From positions 806,001 through 870,000 of the forward strand of contig OZ255703.1 of the NCBI GenBank assembly GCA_965277055.1: a stretch of DNA of 64,000 nucleotides. Direction: 5' to 3'. This DNA is from CBDCHC01 sp965277055 (lineage in GTDB: Bacteria > Pseudomonadota > Gammaproteobacteria > PS1 > Pseudothioglobaceae). A model generated the notes under the pieces. That model was given only the letters and a program-made list of their open reading frames with translations. It did not search any database and was not told the DNA's origin. Shown here one piece after another: positions 19,283 to 27,147 of this stretch. A program made the translations under genes and the position numbers. Within the stretch, counting starts at the first letter, position 1, and each line of letters opens with the position of its first letter.

Positions 19283-20107
19283 ATGGATAAACGCTGTGTA
19301 TTTTTTATCTCAGGTGGTACTGGTATTACTGCTAGTAATATTGGCAGTGCGCTCTTGTCTCAGTTTGATGTATTAGAGTTTGAATTTATTTATCTCACTT
19401 TTATTACTACCACTGAGCAAGTACAAGATGCTATTGAAGATATTCATAAGCAAAAACAACTTACTATATTGTCGCCCATTGTCTTTAGCACCTTGGTGAA
19501 TCCTGAGTTACGAGCATTATTACAAACTAGTGATGCTATTGTGTTTGACATTTTTGATACCTACATTAGCAAACTAGAACATACCTTTGGTATAGAAGCA
19601 ACCCAACGCTCAGGGACTTCTCATGCGATAGATAGAATAGCCGGGGACTATACGCAGCGCCTAGACAGCATTAACTACACCCTTGGTAATGATGATGGGG
19701 TAAATGTGCGCGAATATGATAATGCTGATATTATCTTAATTGGCGTATCACGTTGTGGCAAAACCCCTACGTGTGTATATCTCTCATTACAGCTTGGCTT
19801 ATATGCTGCCAACTATCCATTACTAGAGGAAGATCTAACAACTGGAGCGCTCCCCAAGGTACTACAACCCTATAAAGATAAAATATTTGGGCTCACCATT
19901 AACCCTTTTCGCTTAAAACATATTAGAACAGAGCGCAGACAAGATAGCGTTTATGCCAGTCTCTCGCAGTGCCAAAAAGAGATTAGAAGTGCAGAGCAAT
20001 TATATAAACAATGCAATATTAAGTATTTAGATACCAGCAATAGTTCTATAGAAGAAATTGCAGTACAGATTATGTCTGCAACTGGAATGAAAAGAAGATA
20101 TGGGTAA
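19283..20107 (+). CDS. ppsR: Phosphoenolpyruvate synthase regulatory kinase/phosphorylase
   Basis: 274 residues, normal length for the DUF299 family. SGGTGITA near the N-terminus, RSGTSHAIDRI in the middle and the P-loop GVSRCGKTPT near 156 are family hallmarks. The enzyme switches PEP synthase off and on by ADP-dependent phosphorylation and Pi-dependent dephosphorylation, thereby controlling pyruvate-to-PEP flux. Its position just after the Entner-Doudoroff genes is metabolically sensible, because that route delivers pyruvate directly. Confidence 0.92.
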   Translation: MDKRCVFFISGGTGITASNIGSALLSQFDVLEFEFIYLTFITTTEQVQDAIEDIHKQKQLTILSPIVFSTLVNPELRALLQTSDAIVFDIFDTYISKLEHTFGIEATQRSGTSHAIDRIAGDYTQRLDSINYTLGNDDGVNVREYDNADIILIGVSRCGKTPTCVYLSLQLGLYAANYPLLEEDLTTGALPKVLQPYKDKIFGLTINPFRLKHIRTERRQDSVYASLSQCQKEIRSAEQLYKQCNIKYLDTSNSSIEEIAVQIMSATGMKRRYG

Positions 20108-20140
20108 ATATCAGTTAACAATATGTAGTGGGCAAATCAT

Positions 20141-20917
20141 ATGGGACAAAAATTACAAAACGCAACAAACCTGTATATGGAGGGGATTAGAGATGGCAAA
20201 GTGAGAGAGGCAGTTACGAAATACACAGGAGAACGATATACCCAGCATAGCACCGGGGTCCGTGATGGCGTGGAAGGCTTTGTAGAATTTTTTGAGCCTT
20301 TTATTAAACGTAATCCCAGTCGGGATATACAGATTATAAGAGGGTTAGAAGATGGACAATATGTTTTTATTCATGCATATCAAAATATCAATAACGGAGA
20401 AGCCGAGTGGGTAACTACCGATTTTTTTGATACGAATGCCGAGGACAAAATTATCGAGCACTGGGATGTGATTGCCCCGTTTTCTGCGAGTAATCCCTCT
20501 GGGCATTCCTCAGTAGATGGTGAGAAGACTATTATTGACCTTGAACACACTACAACAAATAAAAAACTAGTATGCAATATGCTTACTGAAGTGCTCATTA
20601 ATGGCAACGCAGAAGCTATTCATACCTATATTGCCCCTGACTATATCCAACATAACAAAGAAGTAGGAGATGGTACAGAGCAATTTTATACACTTGCCAG
20701 TCAAGAACATCCCCCATTAAGATATAAGCGTATTGTACTTTGCGTGGGTCAAGGTAACTTTGTAGCGACCCTATCTGAGGCAAACTGGAATGATGGTACC
20801 ACTACCCAAGATTATGCTCAGGCAGATATTTTCCGCGTGGAAGGTGGCATGATAGTGGAGCATTGGGATAATGCTGAGCCGGTCCCTGAAACCGATGTGA
20901 ACAGCGGTAAGTTTTAG
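20141..20917 (+). CDS. Tandem NTF2/SnoaL-like protein
   Basis: 258 residues with two copies of a SnoaL-like alpha+beta cone domain, about 1-120 and 140-250. Both halves share the pattern YTxQHSTGVxDGVEGF / YIQHNKEVGDGTEQF and the closing IIEHWD / IVEHWD. Single-domain homologues are about 120-130 residues, so this is an internal duplication. No signal peptide. Substrate unknown. The stop lies one base from the stop of the convergent DUF1826 gene, leaving no room for a classical terminator. Confidence 0.75.
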   Translation: MGQKLQNATNLYMEGIRDGKVREAVTKYTGERYTQHSTGVRDGVEGFVEFFEPFIKRNPSRDIQIIRGLEDGQYVFIHAYQNINNGEAEWVTTDFFDTNAEDKIIEHWDVIAPFSASNPSGHSSVDGEKTIIDLEHTTTNKKLVCNMLTEVLINGNAEAIHTYIAPDYIQHNKEVGDGTEQFYTLASQEHPPLRYKRIVLCVGQGNFVATLSEANWNDGTTTQDYAQADIFRVEGGMIVEHWDNAEPVPETDVNSGKF

Positions 20918-20918
20918 T

Positions 20919-21590
20919 TCAACTCACAAGATCCAAGGTGAGTAATAATCTCACCTCACTAGGCTCTAGTGCTGGTGAGCGATGAACTAACCCTGTGGCT
21001 TCATTTCCATACCACTTTGTGCCCTTTAAGATACTTACATCACCTGTGGTAAGCTGTTGGATGTCTTGGTTGTTGCTATATACGCCATTTTCTTGGTCCG
21101 TGGCATTACCCACTACACTGAGTTTAGTATAGTCCACTTTATCATATGCAAGCCATTGGGTCGCTACCCCTTGATAGGTGGTAACAAGCCGACAGGGCAC
21201 TCTATCTACATGGAATTTTGGGCACATTGCCCTATTGAGTGCTGTGAGGCGTACGCCCACTTGGTCTAATGCTAACAAATAACTAAATGCTTCTATCAAA
21301 TGAGTAATATCAGCAATGAGGTGTGTATAGTGATGCGCATCTGAAAAAGCAGTAAGCAAATGATTGTGAATTTCCCGGGGGCGAGTACGTAACACCAGCT
21401 CACAATCTGGATGAGCAAGGAGAAACTGCTGTGTTTCCTGCCGTACGTACTCAGTCAACGTGCGCTGATATGTGGCAATGGTAATATCATCACGATATAT
21501 ATCACTGAACACCTCTATACTTGTACCCTCAGCTAACCCCGTAGGCACTGTTTCCAAAGAAGACTCAGCAATCACTGACTTACTTCCCAC
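20919..21590 (-). CDS. DUF1826 family protein
   Basis: 223 residues. The central and C-terminal parts carry conserved-looking metal-ligand candidates, PKFHVDRVPCRLVTTYQG and the late TGLVHRSP, as expected for DUF1826. This family has no settled function but commonly follows a CobW/ZigA-type GTPase, as here. The start lies inside the end of that GTPase gene (19-bp overlap), indicating translational coupling. A role in zinc-limited metal delivery is inferred from this partner. Confidence 0.75.
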   Translation of the reverse strand: MGSKSVIAESSLETVPTGLAEGTSIEVFSDIYRDDITIATYQRTLTEYVRQETQQFLLAHPDCELVLRTRPREIHNHLLTAFSDAHHYTHLIADITHLIEAFSYLLALDQVGVRLTALNRAMCPKFHVDRVPCRLVTTYQGVATQWLAYDKVDYTKLSVVGNATDQENGVYSNNQDIQQLTTGDVSILKGTKWYGNEATGLVHRSPALEPSEVRLLLTLDLVS

Positions 21591-22780
21591 TCTGTAAATG
21601 GGTCGGTGAAGGTTTGCCAGTGTTGTTTGCCTGCGAGTAATTCTTCATCGGTTAATAGACAATTATCAAGAGCACGAATGATTTGCTCCTGTTGTAAATG
21701 TTGCCCAATAAATACTAGTTCTTGGCGCATATCACCAAAAGGCTCTACCCATTGGGCTTTAATGAGGTTGAGATATTCTTCTTCCTCTGGCCATTGGTCT
21801 TCTGGTACTGCTTTCCAAAATAATCCCGCAACTCCGTAATGGGCAACACCCCCTGCTTGGCTCCATGTGCCTACATATTCTGGGCGGGACGCGAGCCAAA
21901 AATAGCCTTTAGAACGTAAGAGTTTGCCGTATGATTCAGTAGAATGCAAAAAGGCATAAAACTTTTCAGGGTGGAATGGGCGACGCGCTTGGTAACTAAA
22001 ACTCGCAATACCATATTCCTCGGTTTCTGGCACGTGCTCACCACGCATTTCTTTAAGCCACCCTGGGGATTGCTGTGCTCGCTCAAAGTTAAATAGCCCG
22101 GTATTCAGCACTTCAGAGGTAGAGACTTCCCCATTGGTAATCGGGATAACATGGGCATGAGTATTGAGTGTGTGCAGCACAGCAGTGAGCTGATCTACTT
22201 GCTCTGGTGAGGCTAAGTCAGTCTTACTGATTAAAATTACATCGGCAAATTCCACCTGATCAATGAGTAAATCAGCCACCGTGCGTTCATCTTCTTCACC
22301 GAGCGACTCGCCCGTTTCTTTAAGGTATTTTGCCTCTTCATATTGCTCTATAAAGTTGACCGCATCTACGACAGTCACCATGGTATCAAGCTTGGCTACA
22401 TCTGAGAGTGATACCCCATCTTCATCTGTAAAGGTAAAAGTTTCTGCCACTGGAAGAGGTTCAGAAATACCAGTAGATTCAATCACTAAATAATCAAATC
22501 GCCCTTCTTTAGCGAGGGTAGTTACCTCAAGTAGTAAATCTTCACGAAGGGTGCAGCAAATACAGCCATTACTCATTTCTACCAGTTTTTCTTCACTTCT
22601 ATTAAGCGATACTTCGTTTTGCACCGCTTGCGAGTCAATATTGATTTCGCTCATATCATTGACAATAACGGCTACTTTTTTACCTTCACGGTTATGCAAA
22701 ATGTGGCTTAATACCGTAGTTTTCCCTGCCCCTAAAAAGCCAGATAAAACGGTAACAGGAAGTTTGGTTGCGGTATTCAT
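21572..22780 (-). CDS. CobW/COG0523 metallochaperone GTPase (ZigA-like)
   Basis: 402 residues. Walker A GFLGAGKTT near 14-22, the metal-binding GCICC motif near 73-77, ESTGISEP and SKTD for guanine binding are all present, followed by the CobW C-terminal domain. G3E GTPases of this group load zinc or related metals into client proteins and are often Zur-controlled. AGGAA 8 nt upstream is a good RBS. It forms a two-gene operon with the DUF1826 gene. Confidence 0.88.
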   Translation of the reverse strand: MNTATKLPVTVLSGFLGAGKTTVLSHILHNREGKKVAVIVNDMSEINIDSQAVQNEVSLNRSEEKLVEMSNGCICCTLREDLLLEVTTLAKEGRFDYLVIESTGISEPLPVAETFTFTDEDGVSLSDVAKLDTMVTVVDAVNFIEQYEEAKYLKETGESLGEEDERTVADLLIDQVEFADVILISKTDLASPEQVDQLTAVLHTLNTHAHVIPITNGEVSTSEVLNTGLFNFERAQQSPGWLKEMRGEHVPETEEYGIASFSYQARRPFHPEKFYAFLHSTESYGKLLRSKGYFWLASRPEYVGTWSQAGGVAHYGVAGLFWKAVPEDQWPEEEEYLNLIKAQWVEPFGDMRQELVFIGQHLQQEQIIRALDNCLLTDEELLAGKQHWQTFTDPFTEWEVSQ

Positions 22781-22842
22781 GCTAATTCCTAAATAAATAA
22801 CATAATATTATAGGATAAATAGATTGGTTTATCGCATAAACC
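22781..22842 (-). promoter_or_regulatory. Putative promoter of the CobW-DUF1826 operon
   Basis: On the minus strand a perfect TATAAT lies at 22812-22807, 26 nt before the start codon, with an AT-rich palindromic flank TAACATAATATTATA. A small dyad TTTATCGCATAAA lies at 22829-22841 near the expected -35. A convincing Zur box was not found. The dyad overlaps the 3' end of the comM relic, so it may be coincidental. Confidence 0.35.
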
Positions 22843-22885
22843 CCAACGCCTCCACTACATGGGTATTTTCTAGCTTCTCACTCGT
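22829..22885 (-). pseudogene. Relic of the 3' end of a second comM gene
   Basis: On the minus strand these bases read EKLENTHVVEALGFMR followed by TAA. The intact ComM at 42870-44357 ends DTLDNAHVVEALGFMRS. The DNA also matches, with CATGTAGT-GAGGC-TTGGGGTTTATGCGA shared apart from third-position changes. Upstream in this frame a stop appears after about ten further codons without similarity. It is therefore a 3' gene scar about 20 kb from, and inverted relative to, the live copy. Confidence 0.75.
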
Positions 22886-23248
22886 AGCGGTTTTTTGTTT
22901 CCGTGTTGGTTTTGATTATTCTGAGACATTAATGAATGCAGGGGCATACAACTTACCATCCGCTATTATAAGTGATTAAATAGTTTTTTACTATCGAAAA
23001 ATCAACAACTTTTAAATTAATAATACTGCAAGAAATCCCTCTTGCGGTGCACCTAGTTTCCCAGTAGATATGCACAATATTTTATGCGTTACTATTCTCA
23101 TATACGATCACTGCATCAGGATATGGTTTAGAAGAAAATAGGATGCAATTGTCTTTTTTCAAAATTTTTATTTTCAGCAAAGAGCGAACTCAACTCATAA
23201 ATAATAAATGGTGTTTTTGTAATGTAGCGACAATGAAATGTTATCATC
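22886..23248. other. Gene-free region, AT-rich
   Basis: No ORF with family features is seen on either strand. Apart from the adjacent comM scar the sequence looks like eroded coding DNA or plain spacer. A motif GAAATGTTAT near 23235 resembles half a Zur site, but it lies downstream of the GNAT gene and lacks the second half. Confidence 0.5.
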
Positions 23249-23758
23249 CTACCATAAACTAGAGCACATCAGGGGCTGTACAGGTACTATCCTCATATCA
23301 ACTGGAGGCATGTTATTAATAGTCAGTAATTGCAACCCATGGGGATAATTCAGTGGAAATGGTGTTTTGAGTGTGGTAATCACCTCAAAGCCAAATCTAG
23401 CATAATATGCAGGGTCGCCATATACTATGACAAAGTCTGTATTTTTTACTGATAGCATTTTAATTCCTGCCTGCACCAATGCAGAACCTATGCCTCTCTT
23501 TTGCATAGGGGGAGCTACCGCTAACGGAGCTAAAATATATCCAACTTCAGCACATTCAGTGTGCAATATGGTAAAGGCAATATGTCCTACAATTATGTTG
23601 TTATGCTTAGATACTAAGCTGACATGCTGATTGGCATCCATTGCTACAATATCTAATGCAACTTGACACACACTTTGAGCCTCAGAATTGTCAAAGGTAT
23701 TCAAATAGAGTTCACGAAGTTGCTCAGCATCAGCATTACTAGCAACACTCATATTCAT
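23249..23758 (-). CDS. GNAT acetyltransferase, YhbS-like
   Basis: 169 residues from the ATG at 23758, one base after the lepA stop; a TTG at 23767 would overlap lepA. GNAT acetyl-CoA motif QKRGIGSAL near 90-98 and the YhbS-family signature GDPAYYARFGF near 120 are visible. The substrate is unknown. The position directly after lepA suggests co-transcription. Confidence 0.82.
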   Translation of the reverse strand: MNMSVASNADAEQLRELYLNTFDNSEAQSVCQVALDIVAMDANQHVSLVSKHNNIIVGHIAFTILHTECAEVGYILAPLAVAPPMQKRGIGSALVQAGIKMLSVKNTDFVIVYGDPAYYARFGFEVITTLKTPFPLNYPHGLQLLTINNMPPVDMRIVPVQPLMCSSLW

Positions 23759-23759
23759 A

Positions 23760-25547
23760 TTAGTCAATATGTAGCACCGCTAAAAACGCCTCTTGTGGTA
23801 CATCTACCTTGCCAATGCTACGCATGCGTTTTTTACCTGCTTTTTGTTTTTCTAGCAGTTTACGTTTACGTGAGGCATCCCCTCCATAGCATTTTGCGGT
23901 GACGTTTTTACGCAGAGCCTTGACATTTGCTCTAGAGATAATTTTCGCCCCAATTGCTGCTTGAATGGCAATTTCAAACATCTGCCTTGGGATAAGTTCG
24001 CGCATTTTTTCGATAATCTCACGCCCCTTGTACACCGAGTTTTCCCTATGGATAATCAGCGCTAAGGAATCTACTTTTTCACTATTAATCAGGATATCAA
24101 GCTTGATTAAATCACTCGTTTGGTAATGCGAAAACTCATAATCCATAGAAGCAAATCCACGTGAAACTGACTTGAGTTTATCAAAAAAATCAAGCACTAC
24201 TTCATTGAGTGGCAAATCATAGGTGAGTGATACTTGCTTACCGAGATATTGAATATTTTTTTGGACGCCTCTTTTTTCTATGCACAAGGTCATTACATTC
24301 CCCACAAACTCATCTGTGGTCAGGATATTTGCGGTAATAATTGGTTCGCGAAATTCATCAATTTTTTGTTGCTCTGGCAGTTTTGATGGGCTATCCACAA
24401 GGAGTGTTTCGCCCGCTGTGGTGATAATCTCATAGGCTACTGTAGGAGCAGTCGTTATCAGGTCTAGGTCATATTCACGTTCTAAGCGTTCTTGCACAAT
24501 CTCCATATGAAGCATGCCCAAAAAGCCAATTCTAAAGCCAAAGCCAAGAGCATCTGAGTTTTCTGGTTCATACTGCAAGGCTGCATCATTGAGTCTGAGT
24601 TTGCCGAGTGCATCACGAAACTTTTCATAATCTTCGCCAGATACTGGGAATAGTCCAGCAAATACTCGTGGTTTTATTGGCTGAAAGCCTGCAATAGCTT
24701 GGGTAGTAGGGTTTTTGCTACTGGTAATGGTATCTCCCACAGGTGCACCATCAATGTTTTTAATACTGGCAATCAAGTAGCCTACTTCACCAGCGTGGAG
24801 GGTGTCTGTTTTGGTTTTTTTCGGGGTAAATATCCCGACTTCATCGACTAAATGCTCATCATGATTGGAGAAAATTTTGATTTTATCTTTGGCTTTGATA
24901 CTGCCATCAATAATCCGAATCAGTGACACCACACCTAAATAGTTATCAAACCAACTATCAATAATCAGTGCTTTTAAGGGTGCAGATTCATCACCCATTG
25001 GGGCAGGCACGCCCTTTACTATAGACTCTAAAATAGCTTGAATCCCAATCCCACTTTTGGCACTAGCGTGTACTGCCTCACTTGCATCAATACCTATCAC
25101 ATCTTCAATCTCTGCTTGTACCCGTTCTGGGTCAGCGGCTGGGAGGTCAATTTTATTCAGTACGGGAATAACTTCTAACTCTTGTTCTATCGCACTATAG
25201 CAGTTTGCCACCGTTTGTGCTTCTACCCCTTGAGAAGCATCTACAATCAGCAGTGCCCCCTCGCAGGCACTCAGAGAACGGGATACTTCATAAGAAAAGT
25301 CCACATGCCCTGGGGTATCAATAAAATTGAGCTCATAGGTATTGCCATCATGAGCAGTATAATTGAGCGTCACACTTTGGGATTTAATAGTAATCCCTCG
25401 TTCACGCTCAATATCCATAGAGTCTAGGACTTGTCCAGACATTTCTCGCTTATCTAAGCCACCACAAAACTCAATAAATCTATCTGCAATTGTAGATTTC
25501 CCATGGTCAATATGGGCGATAATTGAAAAATTCCGAATATGCTTCAC
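23760..25547 (-). CDS. lepA: Elongation factor 4 (LepA)
   Basis: 595 residues, standard length, GTG start giving MKHIRNFSIIAHIDHGKST. GTPase motifs: G1 AHIDHGKST, DTPGHVDF and NKIDLPAA. The LepA C-terminal basic tail AKCYGGDASRKRKLLEKQK is present. It remodels translating ribosomes, back-translocating them under stress. It lies about 80 bp downstream of the spermidine-synthase-like gene. Confidence 0.97.
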   Translation of the reverse strand: MKHIRNFSIIAHIDHGKSTIADRFIEFCGGLDKREMSGQVLDSMDIERERGITIKSQSVTLNYTAHDGNTYELNFIDTPGHVDFSYEVSRSLSACEGALLIVDASQGVEAQTVANCYSAIEQELEVIPVLNKIDLPAADPERVQAEIEDVIGIDASEAVHASAKSGIGIQAILESIVKGVPAPMGDESAPLKALIIDSWFDNYLGVVSLIRIIDGSIKAKDKIKIFSNHDEHLVDEVGIFTPKKTKTDTLHAGEVGYLIASIKNIDGAPVGDTITSSKNPTTQAIAGFQPIKPRVFAGLFPVSGEDYEKFRDALGKLRLNDAALQYEPENSDALGFGFRIGFLGMLHMEIVQERLEREYDLDLITTAPTVAYEIITTAGETLLVDSPSKLPEQQKIDEFREPIITANILTTDEFVGNVMTLCIEKRGVQKNIQYLGKQVSLTYDLPLNEVVLDFFDKLKSVSRGFASMDYEFSHYQTSDLIKLDILINSEKVDSLALIIHRENSVYKGREIIEKMRELIPRQMFEIAIQAAIGAKIISRANVKALRKNVTAKCYGGDASRKRKLLEKQKAGKKRMRSIGKVDVPQEAFLAVLHID

Positions 25548-25627
25548 AAGTGATGCTACATACTATTAGGCTGTAAAACGCACTATTATACGCTAGTTAG
25601 CCAAATCGCCCAATGGATAACATTGTC

Positions 25628-27145
25628 TTATAAACCTTTGCTACTGGTGAGTACGCTGCTCACTAAGCGCTCTACTGGCACATAATCATCACTAAGTACT
25701 GGTAATGCACTCATGTCCGTGCCCGTATTTTTCAGTGGGGCACTCACCTCATACCAACGCACGCCACTCATGCTTGAGTTGAGTTGTGTTTGATTGAGTG
25801 CTACATCACTGGCACTCACGACAAAAGTCATACGCTCCTGTGTATTCGGCAAGGTATCCAACCAGACGTTCACATGCTCAAACTCAGTCTCTAAGGTATT
25901 CACCAAACTTTTCACCATGAGCGGGTCAGGAAACATATCTACAATATTAATCATAAATAACCCAGTATCACTCATTTTACTTTTTGCCAACGCAATAAAC
26001 TCTTTAGTCACGAGGTGATAGGGGATAGCAACATCTACAAAAGCATCTGCCACTACCACATCAAACTGCTTTTCTTGTTGGTGTAGTGCTCCTCTGGCAT
26101 CTTGATGAATAATTTCCATGCCCGTAGTATCAACGTAGAGCTGTTCTCTGGCGATATTGGTGACTTTTTCATCTATCTCAGCAACTACAATCGTGCTATC
26201 TGGGTGCTTTGCCTGAGCTAAACGAGGCAGCGTATAGGCTCCACCACCTACAAAATAATACCTAAGTGGCGTATCATTACCAAATTGTACATTGGTTAAT
26301 ACATCCATCACTTCTACATACGGTGATGCTACAATATACGGGTCGGTTTTATGATTAATACCATGCATCAAGTGATCTAGTATCAAGGCTTTTGTCTCAC
26401 CCACACCCATCATCTGCGTAACATCAACCGTGCGAATACAAAAATAGCTACTTTCTTCTTCACATGGGTTCGCAAAGCTATTATTACTATAGGCGAGGAC
26501 CACACTCAGTATAGCGATAATAACTACCACAATGATTATCCGCACACGTGTAACTAAAAACGCAATACTCAGAACAAGGAGCATGGCACTACTAAGCATG
26601 ATAATATTTCGTGAACCCAAATATTGAATTAAGACAAATCCAGTAATAAAAGTACCGACAATACTACCAAGAGCAGCCAAAGCATGCATACGTCCGACTA
26701 TTCTCCCCAAACGAGTATCAAGCACCAAGGCAAGAGAAGTAAGCAAAGGTGTGGGGATGCCTAGTAATATCGCAGGGATAAAAAACAAAGTCAGCACATA
26801 CACAAAACTCGCACTAATGAGATCTATATCTGAAGCTTGCAACATAGGAGCAACCAGTGTAAGCACGTATAGACTTAAAAATGTGGTGATGCCCGCTAAT
26901 GCGAGTACTACGCCCACAGTTGGTGCCTTATGCCCTTTGTCAGCAAGTACGCCTCCAAGCCAATTTCCAAGAGATAATCCTGCCAAAATCACCCCGATAA
27001 TCGCAGTCCAACTATAAATCGTTACTCCCACATATGGAGCAATGAGTCGTGCTGCGACAATCTCAATAATGAGAAGAATTGCCGAGCTTAAAAAGATAGT
27101 CAGGCTGTAACCTAAAATAGTATAGTTGTGATGGGAGGTAAACAT
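25628..27145 (-). CDS. Membrane-fused spermidine-synthase-like protein
   Basis: 505 residues. About seven or eight hydrophobic helices fill residues 10-215 (LSSAILLIIEIVAARLIAP...), followed by a short loop with paired cysteines (NPCEEESSYFCIRT). A class I methyltransferase/spermidine-synthase fold occupies about 270-480, with YYFVGGGAYTLPR as the nucleotide-binding turn, VVAEID, HQDAR and VVADAFVD. Such fused proteins are common and their product is unproven; aminopropyl transfer is only one option. ATG lies 3 bp after the uvrB stop, so it is co-translated with uvrB. Confidence 0.8.
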   Translation of the reverse strand: MFTSHHNYTILGYSLTIFLSSAILLIIEIVAARLIAPYVGVTIYSWTAIIGVILAGLSLGNWLGGVLADKGHKAPTVGVVLALAGITTFLSLYVLTLVAPMLQASDIDLISASFVYVLTLFFIPAILLGIPTPLLTSLALVLDTRLGRIVGRMHALAALGSIVGTFITGFVLIQYLGSRNIIMLSSAMLLVLSIAFLVTRVRIIIVVVIIAILSVVLAYSNNSFANPCEEESSYFCIRTVDVTQMMGVGETKALILDHLMHGINHKTDPYIVASPYVEVMDVLTNVQFGNDTPLRYYFVGGGAYTLPRLAQAKHPDSTIVVAEIDEKVTNIAREQLYVDTTGMEIIHQDARGALHQQEKQFDVVVADAFVDVAIPYHLVTKEFIALAKSKMSDTGLFMINIVDMFPDPLMVKSLVNTLETEFEHVNVWLDTLPNTQERMTFVVSASDVALNQTQLNSSMSGVRWYEVSAPLKNTGTDMSALPVLSDDYVPVERLVSSVLTSSKGL

Positions 27146-27147
27146 AA

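Noticed and set aside
20937..20955. Hairpin GGTGAG-7-CTCACC as terminator for the NTF2-like gene
   Set aside because: Short stem, no T-run, and it lies inside the DUF1826 coding sequence.
22921..22990. Second comM fragment suggested by similarity of GAATGCAGGGGCATAC to GAAAATGCAGGGCATACC in the live gene
   Set aside because: The match is short, in the opposite orientation to the clear 3' scar, and breaks frame; chance cannot be excluded.
23225..23250. Zur box near GAAATGTTAT
   Set aside because: Only half of the palindrome is present and it is at the 3' end of a gene, not in front of one.
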